A DNA stretch of 64,000 bases from Prevotella melaninogenica (GTDB lineage: Bacteria; Bacteroidota; Bacteroidia; Bacteroidales; Bacteroidaceae), in assembly GCF_018128065.1 (NCBI RefSeq), contig NZ_CP072359.1, positions 868,001-932,000 of the forward strand, read 5' to 3'. Position numbers and translations under genes: made by a program. How positions within the stretch are numbered: the stretch's first letter is position 1; each line of letters begins with the position of its first letter. The notes below the pieces were generated by a model, which was not told the origin of the DNA, ran no database searches, and was given only the letters and a program-made list of their open reading frames with translations. Shown here one piece after another: positions 55,029 through 63,444 of the stretch.

Positions 55029-57164
55029 TTAATACTTGAACACTGCGGTGAGTGTTATCTTGCGTCCATCAGCGTGAGCATACTCTGCATTACGTGCCAT
55101 CATCATAGATGCTGGTGTGTAATAAGTGTAGTTCAATAAGTTCGATACAGCCAAACTTAAGTCGCAAACCTTCATCTTTACGCCTGCGGTAAGGTTTAGT
55201 AAGTTGATGCGATTTACGATACCTTCACCCTCGTTATATACTCCTGATGCGTTAGGTGTAAATCTGTCACGCTTACCAGTGTGCATGTATTGTAACTGGA
55301 GATAGGTGTTCTTGACAGGGGCATAGTTGACATACATTGCCAACTTAGCGGCTGGAATGGAGATATTCGACATGTATGTGTCCCAATCTCCAGATGCTGA
55401 TTTGAGCTTACCTTCGAACCATGAGAGGTTAGCACCAGCCTTTAAGTTACTGAGGATTTGTGCATCTGCACTCAATTCAACGCCATATACCTTCTGTGGA
55501 GTACGGTTTACTACCCAAAAACCATTCTCTATCTTGAGGTCACTTCCAAGCTTAGAATAGGTGTAGAAAACAGATCCATTCAACTGCAACCAGTGGTTAA
55601 TATCAGAGTAAACACCCATCTCGTAGTTGTTTGTCTTTACAGGTTCTGTTGATATCTTAGAGAGTACATCAGCCTTAGCAGCACGTAATGTACGACCTAA
55701 ATCAAAGATAGAGAAACCTTGAGAGTAGGCTACGAAGGGTTGAAAAGCGGGATATTTGTTATAAGAAATACCCACATTAAAAGACATATTATTATACTTT
55801 AGCTTTCCACCCTTGACTTGAACCTGTGGATCAGAAAGCTTATTGCGCAATACATCATAGTCTGGTACGTTCACATTAATGAAGTCGTAACGTCCTCCAA
55901 GTTTGATGTTAAGGTGCTGCCAGAGCGTCGTCTTTATTTGAACAAAGGGCGCATGGTTGTTACTTGTCAGCCATGGCATCCAATATCTACCATCTACCAA
56001 TGGTTGTGAAGTCTTATTATAAAGGTAGTCATAACCATAAGCTAAATGTGCAAAAGCATTCTCTGAGAAGATAAGTCGAGTATTAAACTGGGTGCGGAAA
56101 CCAAACTTACGATCCTTAACAGCCGACTGTCCGCTTGTTTCTTCCCATCTTGGTTGCGTTGGGTTAGCCTTACGGAAGTCGAAGATAGTATATATTCCTG
56201 AACCATAAACAGATGCTTCTAAGTCGGTATGTTTGAATATATCCTTTGATGTAAACTTGAGGTAAGCATTGTGATTGTATCTTGTTCCCTCGTCAACAGC
56301 CTGTGGGTCCTTATTACCAATTATACCAATAGAAGGACTTTGGAGGTATTTCCCACCGAAAGGAATCAATTTCGTATCTTGCAAACTACGATAGAAATTA
56401 TACATCAATTCGATTCTGTTCTTTGGAGATAGGGAATAACCAAGATTAACAAGTACGTTTGTTGTATAAGTATCACCGAGTCCGTAGCGTGGAGAGATGA
56501 ACTTTCCATCACCATCAATAGCACTACCTGTACGTCCGAAAGTCCCATTTACGAGATAATCAAACTGCCCCACACGACCATAAACTTGCTGGTTGATGCG
56601 ATAACCTTGCCCTTTCCCGTGACGGAAGAAGTTATAAGTTGAACCTGAGAGAGTCGTCTCTCCAGCTACAGTCTTGTTGGTGGTATTCTTCTTAGTTATG
56701 ATGTTTATCAATCCTCCGATAGCACCATTACCATAGAGAGCGGTAGAACCTTTTACCACTTCTATATGGTCGATAGCAGCGATATCGATGGTTCGGATAT
56801 CACGGTCTGTTGAACGTAAAGGAGTTGATTGAGGTATACCATCAATCAAGATAAGTGCGCTTCTTCCACGAAGTGATTGTGCGCGCGAGCTTGTAGTATT
56901 ACTTGATAGAGCCATACCAGGTGTGAGCATGCCCAAGAGATGGGTGATATCGGGAGCCGATTTGCTCATTTCTGCTATTTGCTTTTGGTCAATAATCGTA
57001 ACTGTAGCAGCCGCATTCTGCTTTATTTCAGGCATACGTGTGGTACTGATAGTTACTTCTTCGAGATGTTGTGTGGAGTCTTTAATCTCTTCTGATTGTG
57101 CTTTACAAGGTGTTGTTGCCATTGCAAGCATTGCGAGAGATAGATAAATTGTTTCTTTCTTCAT
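55029..57164 (-). CDS. TonB-dependent outer-membrane receptor
   Basis: The 711 residues include a signal peptide ending PCKAQ. A TonB box follows (LEEVTISTTRMPE), then the plug (ITHLLGMLTPGMALSSNTTSSRAQSLRGR, ILIDGIPQSTPLR, DHIEVVKGSTALYGNGAIGGLINIITKK) and a 22-strand barrel ending ITLTAVFKY. It resembles siderophore or iron receptors rather than SusC, since there is no N-terminal carboxypeptidase-like domain. No binding lipoprotein lies beside it, so the ligand is open. A palindrome overlaps its promoter. Confidence 0.92.
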   Translation of the reverse strand: MKKETIYLSLAMLAMATTPCKAQSEEIKDSTQHLEEVTISTTRMPEIKQNAAATVTIIDQKQIAEMSKSAPDITHLLGMLTPGMALSSNTTSSRAQSLRGRSALILIDGIPQSTPLRSTDRDIRTIDIAAIDHIEVVKGSTALYGNGAIGGLINIITKKNTTNKTVAGETTLSGSTYNFFRHGKGQGYRINQQVYGRVGQFDYLVNGTFGRTGSAIDGDGKFISPRYGLGDTYTTNVLVNLGYSLSPKNRIELMYNFYRSLQDTKLIPFGGKYLQSPSIGIIGNKDPQAVDEGTRYNHNAYLKFTSKDIFKHTDLEASVYGSGIYTIFDFRKANPTQPRWEETSGQSAVKDRKFGFRTQFNTRLIFSENAFAHLAYGYDYLYNKTSQPLVDGRYWMPWLTSNNHAPFVQIKTTLWQHLNIKLGGRYDFINVNVPDYDVLRNKLSDPQVQVKGGKLKYNNMSFNVGISYNKYPAFQPFVAYSQGFSIFDLGRTLRAAKADVLSKISTEPVKTNNYEMGVYSDINHWLQLNGSVFYTYSKLGSDLKIENGFWVVNRTPQKVYGVELSADAQILSNLKAGANLSWFEGKLKSASGDWDTYMSNISIPAAKLAMYVNYAPVKNTYLQLQYMHTGKRDRFTPNASGVYNEGEGIVNRINLLNLTAGVKMKVCDLSLAVSNLLNYTYYTPASMMMARNAEYAHADGRKITLTAVFKY

Positions 57165-57192
57165 ATAAATACAATCCTATGAATGTTAATTA

Positions 57193-57207
57193 ACTTTTGC
57201 AAAAGTA
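57193..57207 (-). promoter_or_regulatory. TonB receptor promoter within a palindrome
   Basis: The -7 box TACTTTTG (57207-57200) lies largely inside the perfect 14-bp palindrome ACTTTTGCAAAAGT (57193-57206). It is 36 nt before the ATG. An ATTG at 57232-57229 could be the -33 element (21-bp spacer). The palindrome may be a repressor site or may simply follow from the -7 sequence. Confidence 0.6.
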
Positions 57208-57340
57208 TTAATATTCTATATAGCGTGCAATACCTAAAATGAGGTATATTATAGTTCTATGTGCCTTATTTTTGAACGTGTTTTCTATGTGGCAATATAT
57301 CTTTAGTCTTGCGACAAGCATTTGATTCGTTTTTTTTTCT

Positions 57341-57348
57341 TACTTTTG
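57341..57348 (+). promoter_or_regulatory. -7 box of the 5'-nucleotidase pair
   Basis: TACTTTTG gives a leader of about 127 nt before ATG 57482. A TTTG at 57321-57324 is only 16 bp away, shorter than usual. Confidence 0.55.
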
Positions 57349-57481
57349 CATCATCTTTTTGAATATTATCGGCTTGTGATGTTATCTATAGATGACAGGA
57401 TGGGCGATGTTGGAAGTTAATCAAAGTAGGGTTATTTTCTACTCTGATAAATATTTATGAGAACTATAAAAGTCATTATAT

Positions 57482-58246
57482 ATGTATAAAAAAACGATTT
57501 ATCTGTCTGGATTAACAGCATTATTAGCGTTGACGGGATGTGCTTCTCATTACGAGTTGGCAGGCATTCAGCGCACACGTGTGCTGGTTGATAATCGATA
57601 TGACGCTACTCCTGATGCAGGGGCAGTAAAGTTTATGGAACCTTATAAGCACAAGGTTGACTCGGTTATGGGACCTCTTGTAGGCGAGGTTGACCACGAC
57701 ATGGTGGCACATCGCCCAGAGAGCGACCTCTCTGACCTGCTGGCTGACATCATGGTGTGGGCAGCTCGTGATTATAATGAGAAGGTAGACTTTGGTGTTT
57801 ATAATATGGGTGGCATTCGTGCGGCACTCTCTAAAGGTAAGATTACCTTTGGTGACGTGTTGGATATTGCACCTTTTGAGAATAAAATCTGCTTTGTGAC
57901 ACTTTCTGGTGAGAAAGTCTTAGAGTTGTTCTCACAGATGGCACATACTGGTGGCGAGGCTGTTAGCCATGGTGTTGAACTTGTTTTTACACGTGATCAT
58001 AAGTTGAAGTCTGCTCGTCTAAATGGTAAGGAGATTGACCCTAAGGCAAGCTATCGTATTGCTACGCTTGATTATCTGGCACAAGGTAATGACAAGATGG
58101 AGGCTTTTAAGTCGGCAACAAGTGTTGTCTCACCTCAAGAGAGCAGCAATAATACACGTTTTATCATTATGAACTATTTTAAGGAGCAGACGGCTCAAGG
58201 TAAGGTAGTGAATGCTCACATAGAAGGACGTATCCGTGTCGAATAA
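57482..58246 (+). CDS. 5'-nucleotidase C-terminal domain lipoprotein
   Basis: The 254 residues include a lipobox LTGC at about residue 20. The substrate-binding domain of UshA-type nucleotidases follows, with HRPESDLSDLLADIMVWAARD, VYNMGGIRAALSKGKITFGDVLDIAPFENKI and YLAQGNDKMEAF. It lacks the metal-dependent catalytic domain, which the next gene supplies 19 nt downstream. The two proteins probably act as one periplasmic enzyme hydrolysing extracellular nucleotides. Confidence 0.92.
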   Translation: MYKKTIYLSGLTALLALTGCASHYELAGIQRTRVLVDNRYDATPDAGAVKFMEPYKHKVDSVMGPLVGEVDHDMVAHRPESDLSDLLADIMVWAARDYNEKVDFGVYNMGGIRAALSKGKITFGDVLDIAPFENKICFVTLSGEKVLELFSQMAHTGGEAVSHGVELVFTRDHKLKSARLNGKEIDPKASYRIATLDYLAQGNDKMEAFKSATSVVSPQESSNNTRFIIMNYFKEQTAQGKVVNAHIEGRIRVE

Positions 58247-58265
58247 TTATTTAATGAGTTAGGAA

Positions 58266-59105
58266 ATGAAAAGAAATATATTACTGATTACTTTCTGCCT
58301 TTTAGCTGTTGTTGCTTTTGGACAGAATAAACAACTGATAATCCTTCACACCAACGATACACATAGTCAGATTTATCCGCTCAATCCTAATCTTGCTGAT
58401 ACGATGAAGGCTGATCGTGGTGGTTTTGTGCGTCGTATTGCAATGCTTAAAGCAGAACGTGCAAAGCACCCTGACTTACTGCTTTTCGATAGTGGTGACT
58501 TCTCGCAAGGCTCACCTTATTACACAATGTTCAAAGGTGATGTTGAAGTGGGTCTGATGAATCAGATGCACTATGACGCAGCTACGATTGGTAACCATGA
58601 GTTCGACTTTGGTTTGGATAATATGGTACGTCTCTTTAAGAAGGCAAACTTCCCAATCGTTTGTGCAAACTATGATTTCAAGGGTACAGAGTTAGAGAAG
58701 TTGGTTAAGCCCTATATCATCTTGAAACGCAACGGACTGAAGATTGGTGTCTTCGGACTTGCTCCAAAATTGGATGGTTTGGTAGTGAAAGCTAACTATG
58801 GTCCAATCGTTTATAACGACCCTGTCGCTTGCGCACAGAAGGTTATTAACGAATTGAAGGCTAAGAAGTGCGACCTTATTATCTGTATTTCTCACCTTGG
58901 TTGGAATATAGAAGGGGTCAGTGATGAGGAGGTTATCGCTGGGACTCGTGGTCTTGACCTTGTATTAGGTGGTCACTCACATACCTATCTTACAAAGTTA
59001 GAGTACGTGAAAGACCTTGACGGCAAGATGGTTGGCGTCGATCAGAATGGTAAGCATGCTATTTACGTAGGTAAGTTGGTGCTTGATATGAAGAAGAAAA
59101 AGTAA
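58266..59105 (+). CDS. 5'-nucleotidase N-terminal metallophosphatase domain protein
   Basis: The 279 residues include a signal peptide (cleavage near VAFGQ). The dinuclear metallophosphatase motifs are LHTNDTHSQIYP, LLFDSGDFSQGSPYYT, TIGNHEFDFG, LIICISHLGW and LVLGGHSHTYL. It ends KLVLDMKKKK without the substrate-binding domain, which lies in the gene just upstream. In UshA the two are one polypeptide in the opposite order. Confidence 0.93.
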   Translation: MKRNILLITFCLLAVVAFGQNKQLIILHTNDTHSQIYPLNPNLADTMKADRGGFVRRIAMLKAERAKHPDLLLFDSGDFSQGSPYYTMFKGDVEVGLMNQMHYDAATIGNHEFDFGLDNMVRLFKKANFPIVCANYDFKGTELEKLVKPYIILKRNGLKIGVFGLAPKLDGLVVKANYGPIVYNDPVACAQKVINELKAKKCDLIICISHLGWNIEGVSDEEVIAGTRGLDLVLGGHSHTYLTKLEYVKDLDGKMVGVDQNGKHAIYVGKLVLDMKKKK

Positions 59106-59142
59106 GTCTTTTAAACGATAAGACCTATATATAAATAATGTG

Positions 59143-59187
59143 GGCTGTATCAATAAAGTTGTCATTGGCAATCTTATTGATACAGCC
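59143..59187 (+). terminator. terminator of the 5'-nucleotidase pair
   Basis: GGCTGTATCAATAA (59143-59156) is perfectly complementary to 59174-59187, followed by TACAGTCTTTT. The 14-bp stem is very stable. Confidence 0.85.
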
Positions 59188-59489
59188 TACAGTCTTTTAT
59201 ACTCTGTGCCGGGGGAGCTTTTAGCAAGGTAATCTATGCTTTGTACGACTGAGTAGAAGAGGTGGGTGAGATAAGTTCACTAAGAATTAATAAAAAGCGT
59301 CTTTCCATTTTTTGATGTTTATTATTCCTCCAAAGTAAGACACTATTACAGAAAATACAAGGATAGTTTTGTTTAAAGTTGCTGTCATTTTTAACATTTC
59401 ATGTATCTATCTGTATCATAGCAAGTTAATGCCATGCTTTGAATGACAAGAGTGACAGGAAAATAAATTGCTGGTTCCAATCCCCCCAA

Positions 59490-59510
59490 CCCCTCCCTCG
59501 TAGGGAGGGG
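59490..59510. repeat. G+C-rich hairpin CCCCTCCCT/AGGGAGGGG
   Basis: Perfect 9-bp arms (59490-59498 and 59502-59510) surround CGT. This is a second copy of the hairpin at 12882-12902, in the gap before the convergent DUF4143 gene. Confidence 0.72.
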
Positions 59511-59520
59511 AGTAGATGGC

Positions 59521-59573
59521 GAGATACATCACCCAACATTTATCACCCAACACCTACCATTCATCACCCATCA
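59521..59573. repeat. ATCACCCA-rich imperfect repeat
   Basis: ATCACCCAACA-type words occur about four times in 50 nt (TCACCCAACATTTA, TCACCCAACACCTA, TCACCCATCATAG), reaching the stop of the DUF4143 gene. Related words lie at 47093-47110 and 47198-47224 around adk/obgE. Confidence 0.5.
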
Positions 59574-60734
59574 TAGAATGGATGCAATGTGTCGGTAATT
59601 GATAAGATTGATGTTCCCTGTTGTGTTCTCAAAATCCCCAGAATAAACAACGGCTTTCTTTCTGACAGGAGTCTTTATCCAGCTTTCAATCAGAGTGAGT
59701 GTCTTTTCAAAGGAAGAATTATATGTCATAGAAGATTTCACTTCAATGGCAGTCAGTTCCCCTTCTTGTTTGATTAGGATGTCAACTTCATTCTGATTGG
59801 AGTCACGATAGAAGAATACGCCACCTTCTAAGCCCATATTATAACGATGTTTGATTGCCTCCATGACAATAAAGTTCTCAAAGATAGCACCACGCATCTT
59901 ATCCCTGTCTAACTGTTGTGGCGTCTCAATGTCGAGTAGATAACAGGCAAGTCCGGGGTCATTGAAGTAGAGTTTTGGACTTTTTACTAATCGCTTGGAT
60001 ATGTTCTCATAATAAGGTGGAAGGAGTGTTATGAGATAGGAAGCCTGTAAGATAGAAATCCAATGGCTGATAGTTTTAGAACTTACACCCACTTCAGCAC
60101 CTAATTCTGATGCATTGAAAAGAGAGCCAATTCGTGCAGCGCATAATTTTAAGAACTTTGTGAAGAGCATTTGATCCTTAATTTGTAAGAAATCTCTTAC
60201 ATCTTTTTCCAAATATGTTCTGACGTATGATGGGTAAAAGTATTTAGCAATATTTTTTCCTGCGCAAATGGCGGGGTAGAATCCATTATAAAGTACTTGA
60301 TTCAAATTGTTTAAATCAATTTTTCCCGTAACTTCCTCTATCGTCATGGGCAATAGTTCGAATACACCTGCACGACCTGCAAGAGATTCTGATAATTTCT
60401 TCATGACTTCAAAATTCGAACTCCCAGACAAGATGAAACGTCTTCTCGGGTTATTATCTACAATTCCTTGTATGTAATCAAGTAGTTGAGGATACTTCTG
60501 TATTTCGTCAATGAACATCCCTTCGTCCGTTTGATTAAGGAAGGAGATAGGGTCATTCTGCGCATAGTCAAGAATGTTTAGATCTTTTAAACTGTATTTT
60601 TCGTAGAGTGGGAACAGCTGACTTAATAAGGTGCTCTTGCCCGATTGTCTTGGTCCAGATACAGCAATTACTGAGAAGTATTTAGATGCTTCGAGTATTG
60701 TTTTCTCAATGTTTCGGTGTATATATTCGTTCAT
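59571..60734 (-). CDS. AAA-type ATP-binding protein with DUF4143
   Basis: The 387 residues include Walker A SGPRQSGKSTLLSQ (about 25-38), Walker B EGMFIDEIQKYPQLLDY and arginine-rich RRRFILSGSSNFEVMKKLSESLAGR. A winged-helix-like C-terminal DUF4143 follows (LGAEVGVSSKTISHWISIL; then GVFFYRDSNQNEVDILI and ELTAIEVKSS, a PD-(D/E)xK-like nuclease fold core: D..E.K). The role is unknown; the family is abundant in Bacteroidota, often in variable loci. Two palindromes lie directly upstream. Confidence 0.9.
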   Translation of the reverse strand: MNEYIHRNIEKTILEASKYFSVIAVSGPRQSGKSTLLSQLFPLYEKYSLKDLNILDYAQNDPISFLNQTDEGMFIDEIQKYPQLLDYIQGIVDNNPRRRFILSGSSNFEVMKKLSESLAGRAGVFELLPMTIEEVTGKIDLNNLNQVLYNGFYPAICAGKNIAKYFYPSYVRTYLEKDVRDFLQIKDQMLFTKFLKLCAARIGSLFNASELGAEVGVSSKTISHWISILQASYLITLLPPYYENISKRLVKSPKLYFNDPGLACYLLDIETPQQLDRDKMRGAIFENFIVMEAIKHRYNMGLEGGVFFYRDSNQNEVDILIKQEGELTAIEVKSSMTYNSSFEKTLTLIESWIKTPVRKKAVVYSGDFENTTGNINLINYRHIASIL

Positions 60735-60737
60735 GAG

Positions 60738-60776
60738 TTTATGTAATTTTGGAGTTCAACTCCAAAATTACATAAA
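60738..60776. repeat. 39-bp perfect palindrome before the DUF4143 gene
   Basis: Arms TTTATGTAATTTTGGAGTT (60738-60756) and their exact complement (60758-60776) surround one C. It begins 4 nt upstream of the start codon, so it overlaps the ribosome-binding region and would fold in the mRNA. Confidence 0.92.
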
Positions 60777-60817
60777 AAAGAACAATTAAACAAGTGAAAA
60801 ATAGGGTTTTTAATAAT

Positions 60818-60860
60818 AATCTATGCAATTTTGGAGTTGAACTTCAATATTGCATAGATT
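60818..60860. repeat. second palindrome sharing the TTTTGGAGTT core
   Basis: 21-bp arms around G60839 with two mismatches. The core TTGGAGTTgAACTTCAA matches that of the first palindrome, but the outer arms (AATCTATGCAA...) differ. Centre-to-centre distance is 82 bp. Confidence 0.85.
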
Positions 60861-60934
60861 CTGTTTGCTTTCGATAAATCTTTTCTTGTTATAAATCTTT
60901 TATGCTATATCTATTTGCTTGATAAATAAAGGAT

Positions 60935-61681
60935 TTACTCGAAGTAGAAAGTAAGGGCTATCATCTTTGCTTGTGTTTCGTTGACAGAGTTGGTATACAT
61001 GAGCATATTTTTGTCTTGAAGATTCTTAGAATGATTCTTGTCAAGACTATTTATAAGACTGTACATGAACTTTAATTCTGGACGTAACTTGAAGTAGGGG
61101 AGATAGAAATCGCATCCGAGTCCTACTTCTACGAAGACATCGCTACGTTTGAGCTTGATGTAATCATTGTCTTTACCTGAGAGATTGAGCATAGGATTCA
61201 GTCCCAACATCACGTAAGGACGATGGTTATTAAAGCGTGGAGCAGCTGCAATGAGGTCGAAAGCACAAGAAACGTATGCTGTTTTGAGGTCTTGCACTTG
61301 CTCCGTAGGTTCGCCTTGCGCATTAAGGTCTGTGATATTGCGGAAAGTCAGATGTCGTGTACCAAAGTACATGGCAGGAGCCATACGCAGCTGAAAAGTA
61401 GAATTGATTCGTAACTCACCCAATACGCCCACCGTAAATCCTGCATCCCAGCGGTCTTGGTCGGCTGAGACAATCTTCTGAACCATTCCGTTGCCATCGC
61501 CAAGGTCGACCATCTGTGGACCAACATTGTTGAGTTCAAGGTCTTGCAGATGTGTGCCAACGAGTACACCGAAATGAAAATCACGCAAATCCGTATAGGG
61601 GCGGTTCTGCACTCTTCGTTCCTGTGCGTGGCTTGTAAGTGCGGAAGCCAATAGGGTGAGGGCTACTAATATTTTTTTCAT
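60935..61681 (-). CDS. porT: PorT-family outer-membrane beta-barrel protein
   Basis: The 248 residues include a signal peptide ending SHAQ. The PorT-like opening RPYTDLRDFHFGVLVGTHLQDLEL follows, then an eight-strand barrel with GTRHLTFRNITDL, KTAYVSCAFDLIAAAPR, RPYVMLGLNPML and a terminal FYFE. PorT is needed for T9SS protein export in Porphyromonas, which fits the T9SS-tailed proteins encoded elsewhere here. It could also be another PorT-fold porin. A minus-strand TACGTTTG box is at 61699-61692. Confidence 0.82.
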   Translation of the reverse strand: MKKILVALTLLASALTSHAQERRVQNRPYTDLRDFHFGVLVGTHLQDLELNNVGPQMVDLGDGNGMVQKIVSADQDRWDAGFTVGVLGELRINSTFQLRMAPAMYFGTRHLTFRNITDLNAQGEPTEQVQDLKTAYVSCAFDLIAAAPRFNNHRPYVMLGLNPMLNLSGKDNDYIKLKRSDVFVEVGLGCDFYLPYFKLRPELKFMYSLINSLDKNHSKNLQDKNMLMYTNSVNETQAKMIALTFYFE

Positions 61682-61933
61682 AATTAATCTTCAAACGTAT
61701 TTCTTCTGCTTTTATTGTCTATATGATTGACGTTGTCGTCTGTCTCTTGGGCTTAATCATCCTTTTTAGGTAGTCGTTAATTAGAATGTTTTTATTTAAG
61801 AAGAGCTTGTATGCCTTTCTGTTATTAAAAGTCTTGTTTCCTTAATCGTCAAATTATCAGTGTTTTATATTTATTTTCAACTTCTATTTTTTATTTTTAT
61901 GGCGTCTAAATATTTGTAATATTTACTATTATG

Positions 61934-61965
61934 TTTAGGTATTTAAGAATTTATTTCTACCTTTG
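61934..61965 (+). promoter_or_regulatory. ferredoxin promoter
   Basis: TTTA (61934-61937), a 20-bp spacer and TACCTTTG (61958-61965) lie about 70 nt before the ATG at 62037. Confidence 0.68.
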
Positions 61966-62036
61966 CATCATCAAATTTAGGTATTGAAGCCTATTTGTAA
62001 TACAAGAACATTATTAACATTATAAATTTTTATATT

Positions 62037-62204
62037 ATGGCTTACGTAATTGGTAATGATTGTATCGCTTGTGGTACATGTATCGACGAATGTCCAGTAG
62101 GGGCAATCTCTGAGGGTGAGATCTATAAGATTGATGCAGACGCATGTACTGAGTGTGGTACTTGTGCATCAGTTTGTCCAAGTGAGGCTATCAGCCTCCC
62201 ATAA
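62037..62204 (+). CDS. 2[4Fe-4S] ferredoxin
   Basis: This 55-residue clostridial-type ferredoxin starts MAYVIGNDCIACGTCIDECP and ends CTECGTCASVCPSEAISLP. Eight cysteines in two CxxCxxCxxxCP motifs bind two [4Fe-4S] clusters. It carries low-potential electrons, for example for pyruvate:ferredoxin oxidoreductase, in this anaerobe. Strong codon bias, its own promoter and a strong terminator suggest high expression as a single gene. Confidence 0.97.
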   Translation: MAYVIGNDCIACGTCIDECPVGAISEGEIYKIDADACTECGTCASVCPSEAISLP

Positions 62205-62235
62205 GGTTTTATAACCTGTTACTGATTAAAATCAC

Positions 62236-62264
62236 AAGGCGAGTCGAAAGGCTCGCCTTTTTTT
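62236..62264 (+). terminator. ferredoxin terminator
   Basis: GGCGAG (62238-62243) pairs with CTCGCC (62252-62257) around an 8-nt loop, with A-rich sequence before and seven T after. Confidence 0.92.
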
Positions 62265-62689
62265 GTTATAGCGTTAATGATAGGCAGTTGTTCATAAGAG
62301 ACGGTACATTACCTTAGATAGGTTCTTAGTCTAATCGTGTGTCTTTATTTTCATTGGCTTCTATAACGAATTGTGTGGATTGTTTGAATCCAGAAATATT
62401 GTCTGCATTCATAGACAGAAGTTATTTGTTCCTCCTTCCCTTAGTGCTTTAGAAGCATTGTTCTACAAACAAAACAATAACCTATTCTCCATCCGAGATG
62501 GTTTAGATTTCCGAATTTATGCTTTGGGAGTAAGAGAATAAAAGAAGAATTACTTTCTTATTTTGCTCTAAATATTACGATTTGCGATTAAGTAGAATTG
62601 TGTAAGTATAAGCTCATTAACGCTATAGGCTGGTTTAAGGTTTTAATTTTCACTATGTTAGTGCATGTTTACCATCACAGTCTGTTGTG
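62265..62689. other. gene-free stretch
   Basis: About 425 bp follows the ferredoxin terminator. I see no gene, promoter or clear repeat here; it leads into repeat array F. Confidence 0.5.
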
Positions 62690-62763
62690 CTAATATATTT
62701 CATGCGTGGTGCGGAGGCTTAGCACAAATGGTGCGGAGGCTTAACACCATATGTGTGGAGGGT
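62690..62763. repeat. 22-bp tandem repeat array F
   Basis: Units at 62704-62725 and 62726-62747 (TGGTGCGGAGGCTTAGCAC and a TTAACAC variant) are followed by a partial third. It belongs to the same family as arrays A-E. Confidence 0.82.
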
Positions 62764-62921
62764 TAATTTCACTTTGATATGCACATAATTCCGCAGAAGT
62801 TTACGAGGCATTCAGTTCCTTGAAGAAATGACACACAGAGAGGAACAGAGCGACAACGTTTTTTACCCAACTGGTGCAAAAAAAAGGGGATATGTCTATT
62901 TTGACACACCCTCTTCTCTTG

Positions 62922-62995
62922 TAGCGGGACGGGGCTACGATCCCCGGACCTCCGGATTATGAATCCGACGCTCTAACCAACTGAGCTATCCCGCC
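62922..62995 (-). tRNA. tRNA-Met (anticodon CAT)
   Basis: A complete cloverleaf on the minus strand: acceptor GGCGGGA with TCCCGCT (one G-T pair at the end), D arm GCTC/GAGC, anticodon stem TCGGA/TCCGG with loop TTCATAA, and T stem CGGGG/CCCCG. CCA is not encoded. It lacks the three G-C pairs of the initiator anticodon stem, so it is elongator Met or the lysidine-modified Ile-2 type, which cannot be separated by eye. Confidence 0.93.
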
Positions 62996-63026
62996 GTCCA
63001 TTAACTTTCGTTCTTGAAAGCGGGTG

Positions 63027-63058
63027 CAAAGGTATGAAGAAAATGTCATACTCGCAAA
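63027..63058 (-). promoter_or_regulatory. tRNA promoter
   Basis: On the minus strand TTTG (63058-63055), a 20-bp spacer and TACCTTTG (63034-63027) give a start near 63020, about 25 nt before the tRNA. Confidence 0.75.
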
Positions 63059-63059
63059 T

Positions 63060-63444
63060 ATTACGTTGTTTTTTTAACGAATACTCAAGAAAAAGTTTTA
63101 TATTTGCATTTGATAAGAGGTGAGAACGGCAATATAACATGTTGTTGCTTTATGTATTATCTGCGTTTCTTAGATAATGATAATATCTATAGATTTATCT
63201 AATTGTTACGCTTTAAGGCAATAAAATAGGGAGTTTACTCGTTGAGAGAGTGTCTCTCTGTTTGATACAAGATAAGCGAGTTGCAGTTCTGACATGAGGT
63301 AGACAATACATTTTAACGGCTACTTATGCTTCTGCTTAATCAAGCCATATATGACGAACGATTTTTAATAAGGATGTCAGATTGAGTTTGACGGCAGAGA
63401 AGAGAGAGTTGTAATTTGAATAATATTAACCATAATATTTGGAA
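63060..63444. other. gene-free stretch before the START-like gene
   Basis: About 385 bp without a supported gene. No consensus promoter for the downstream gene was found, though one must lie here or read in. Confidence 0.4.

Noticed and set aside
55029..57164. SusC-type transporter
   Set aside because: There is no N-terminal carboxypeptidase-like domain and no adjacent SusD; the plug looks like iron or siderophore receptors.
57355..57481. Riboswitch in the 5'-nucleotidase leader
   Set aside because: The 127-nt leader shows only a short AGTAG/CTACT stem and no conserved aptamer core that I recognise.
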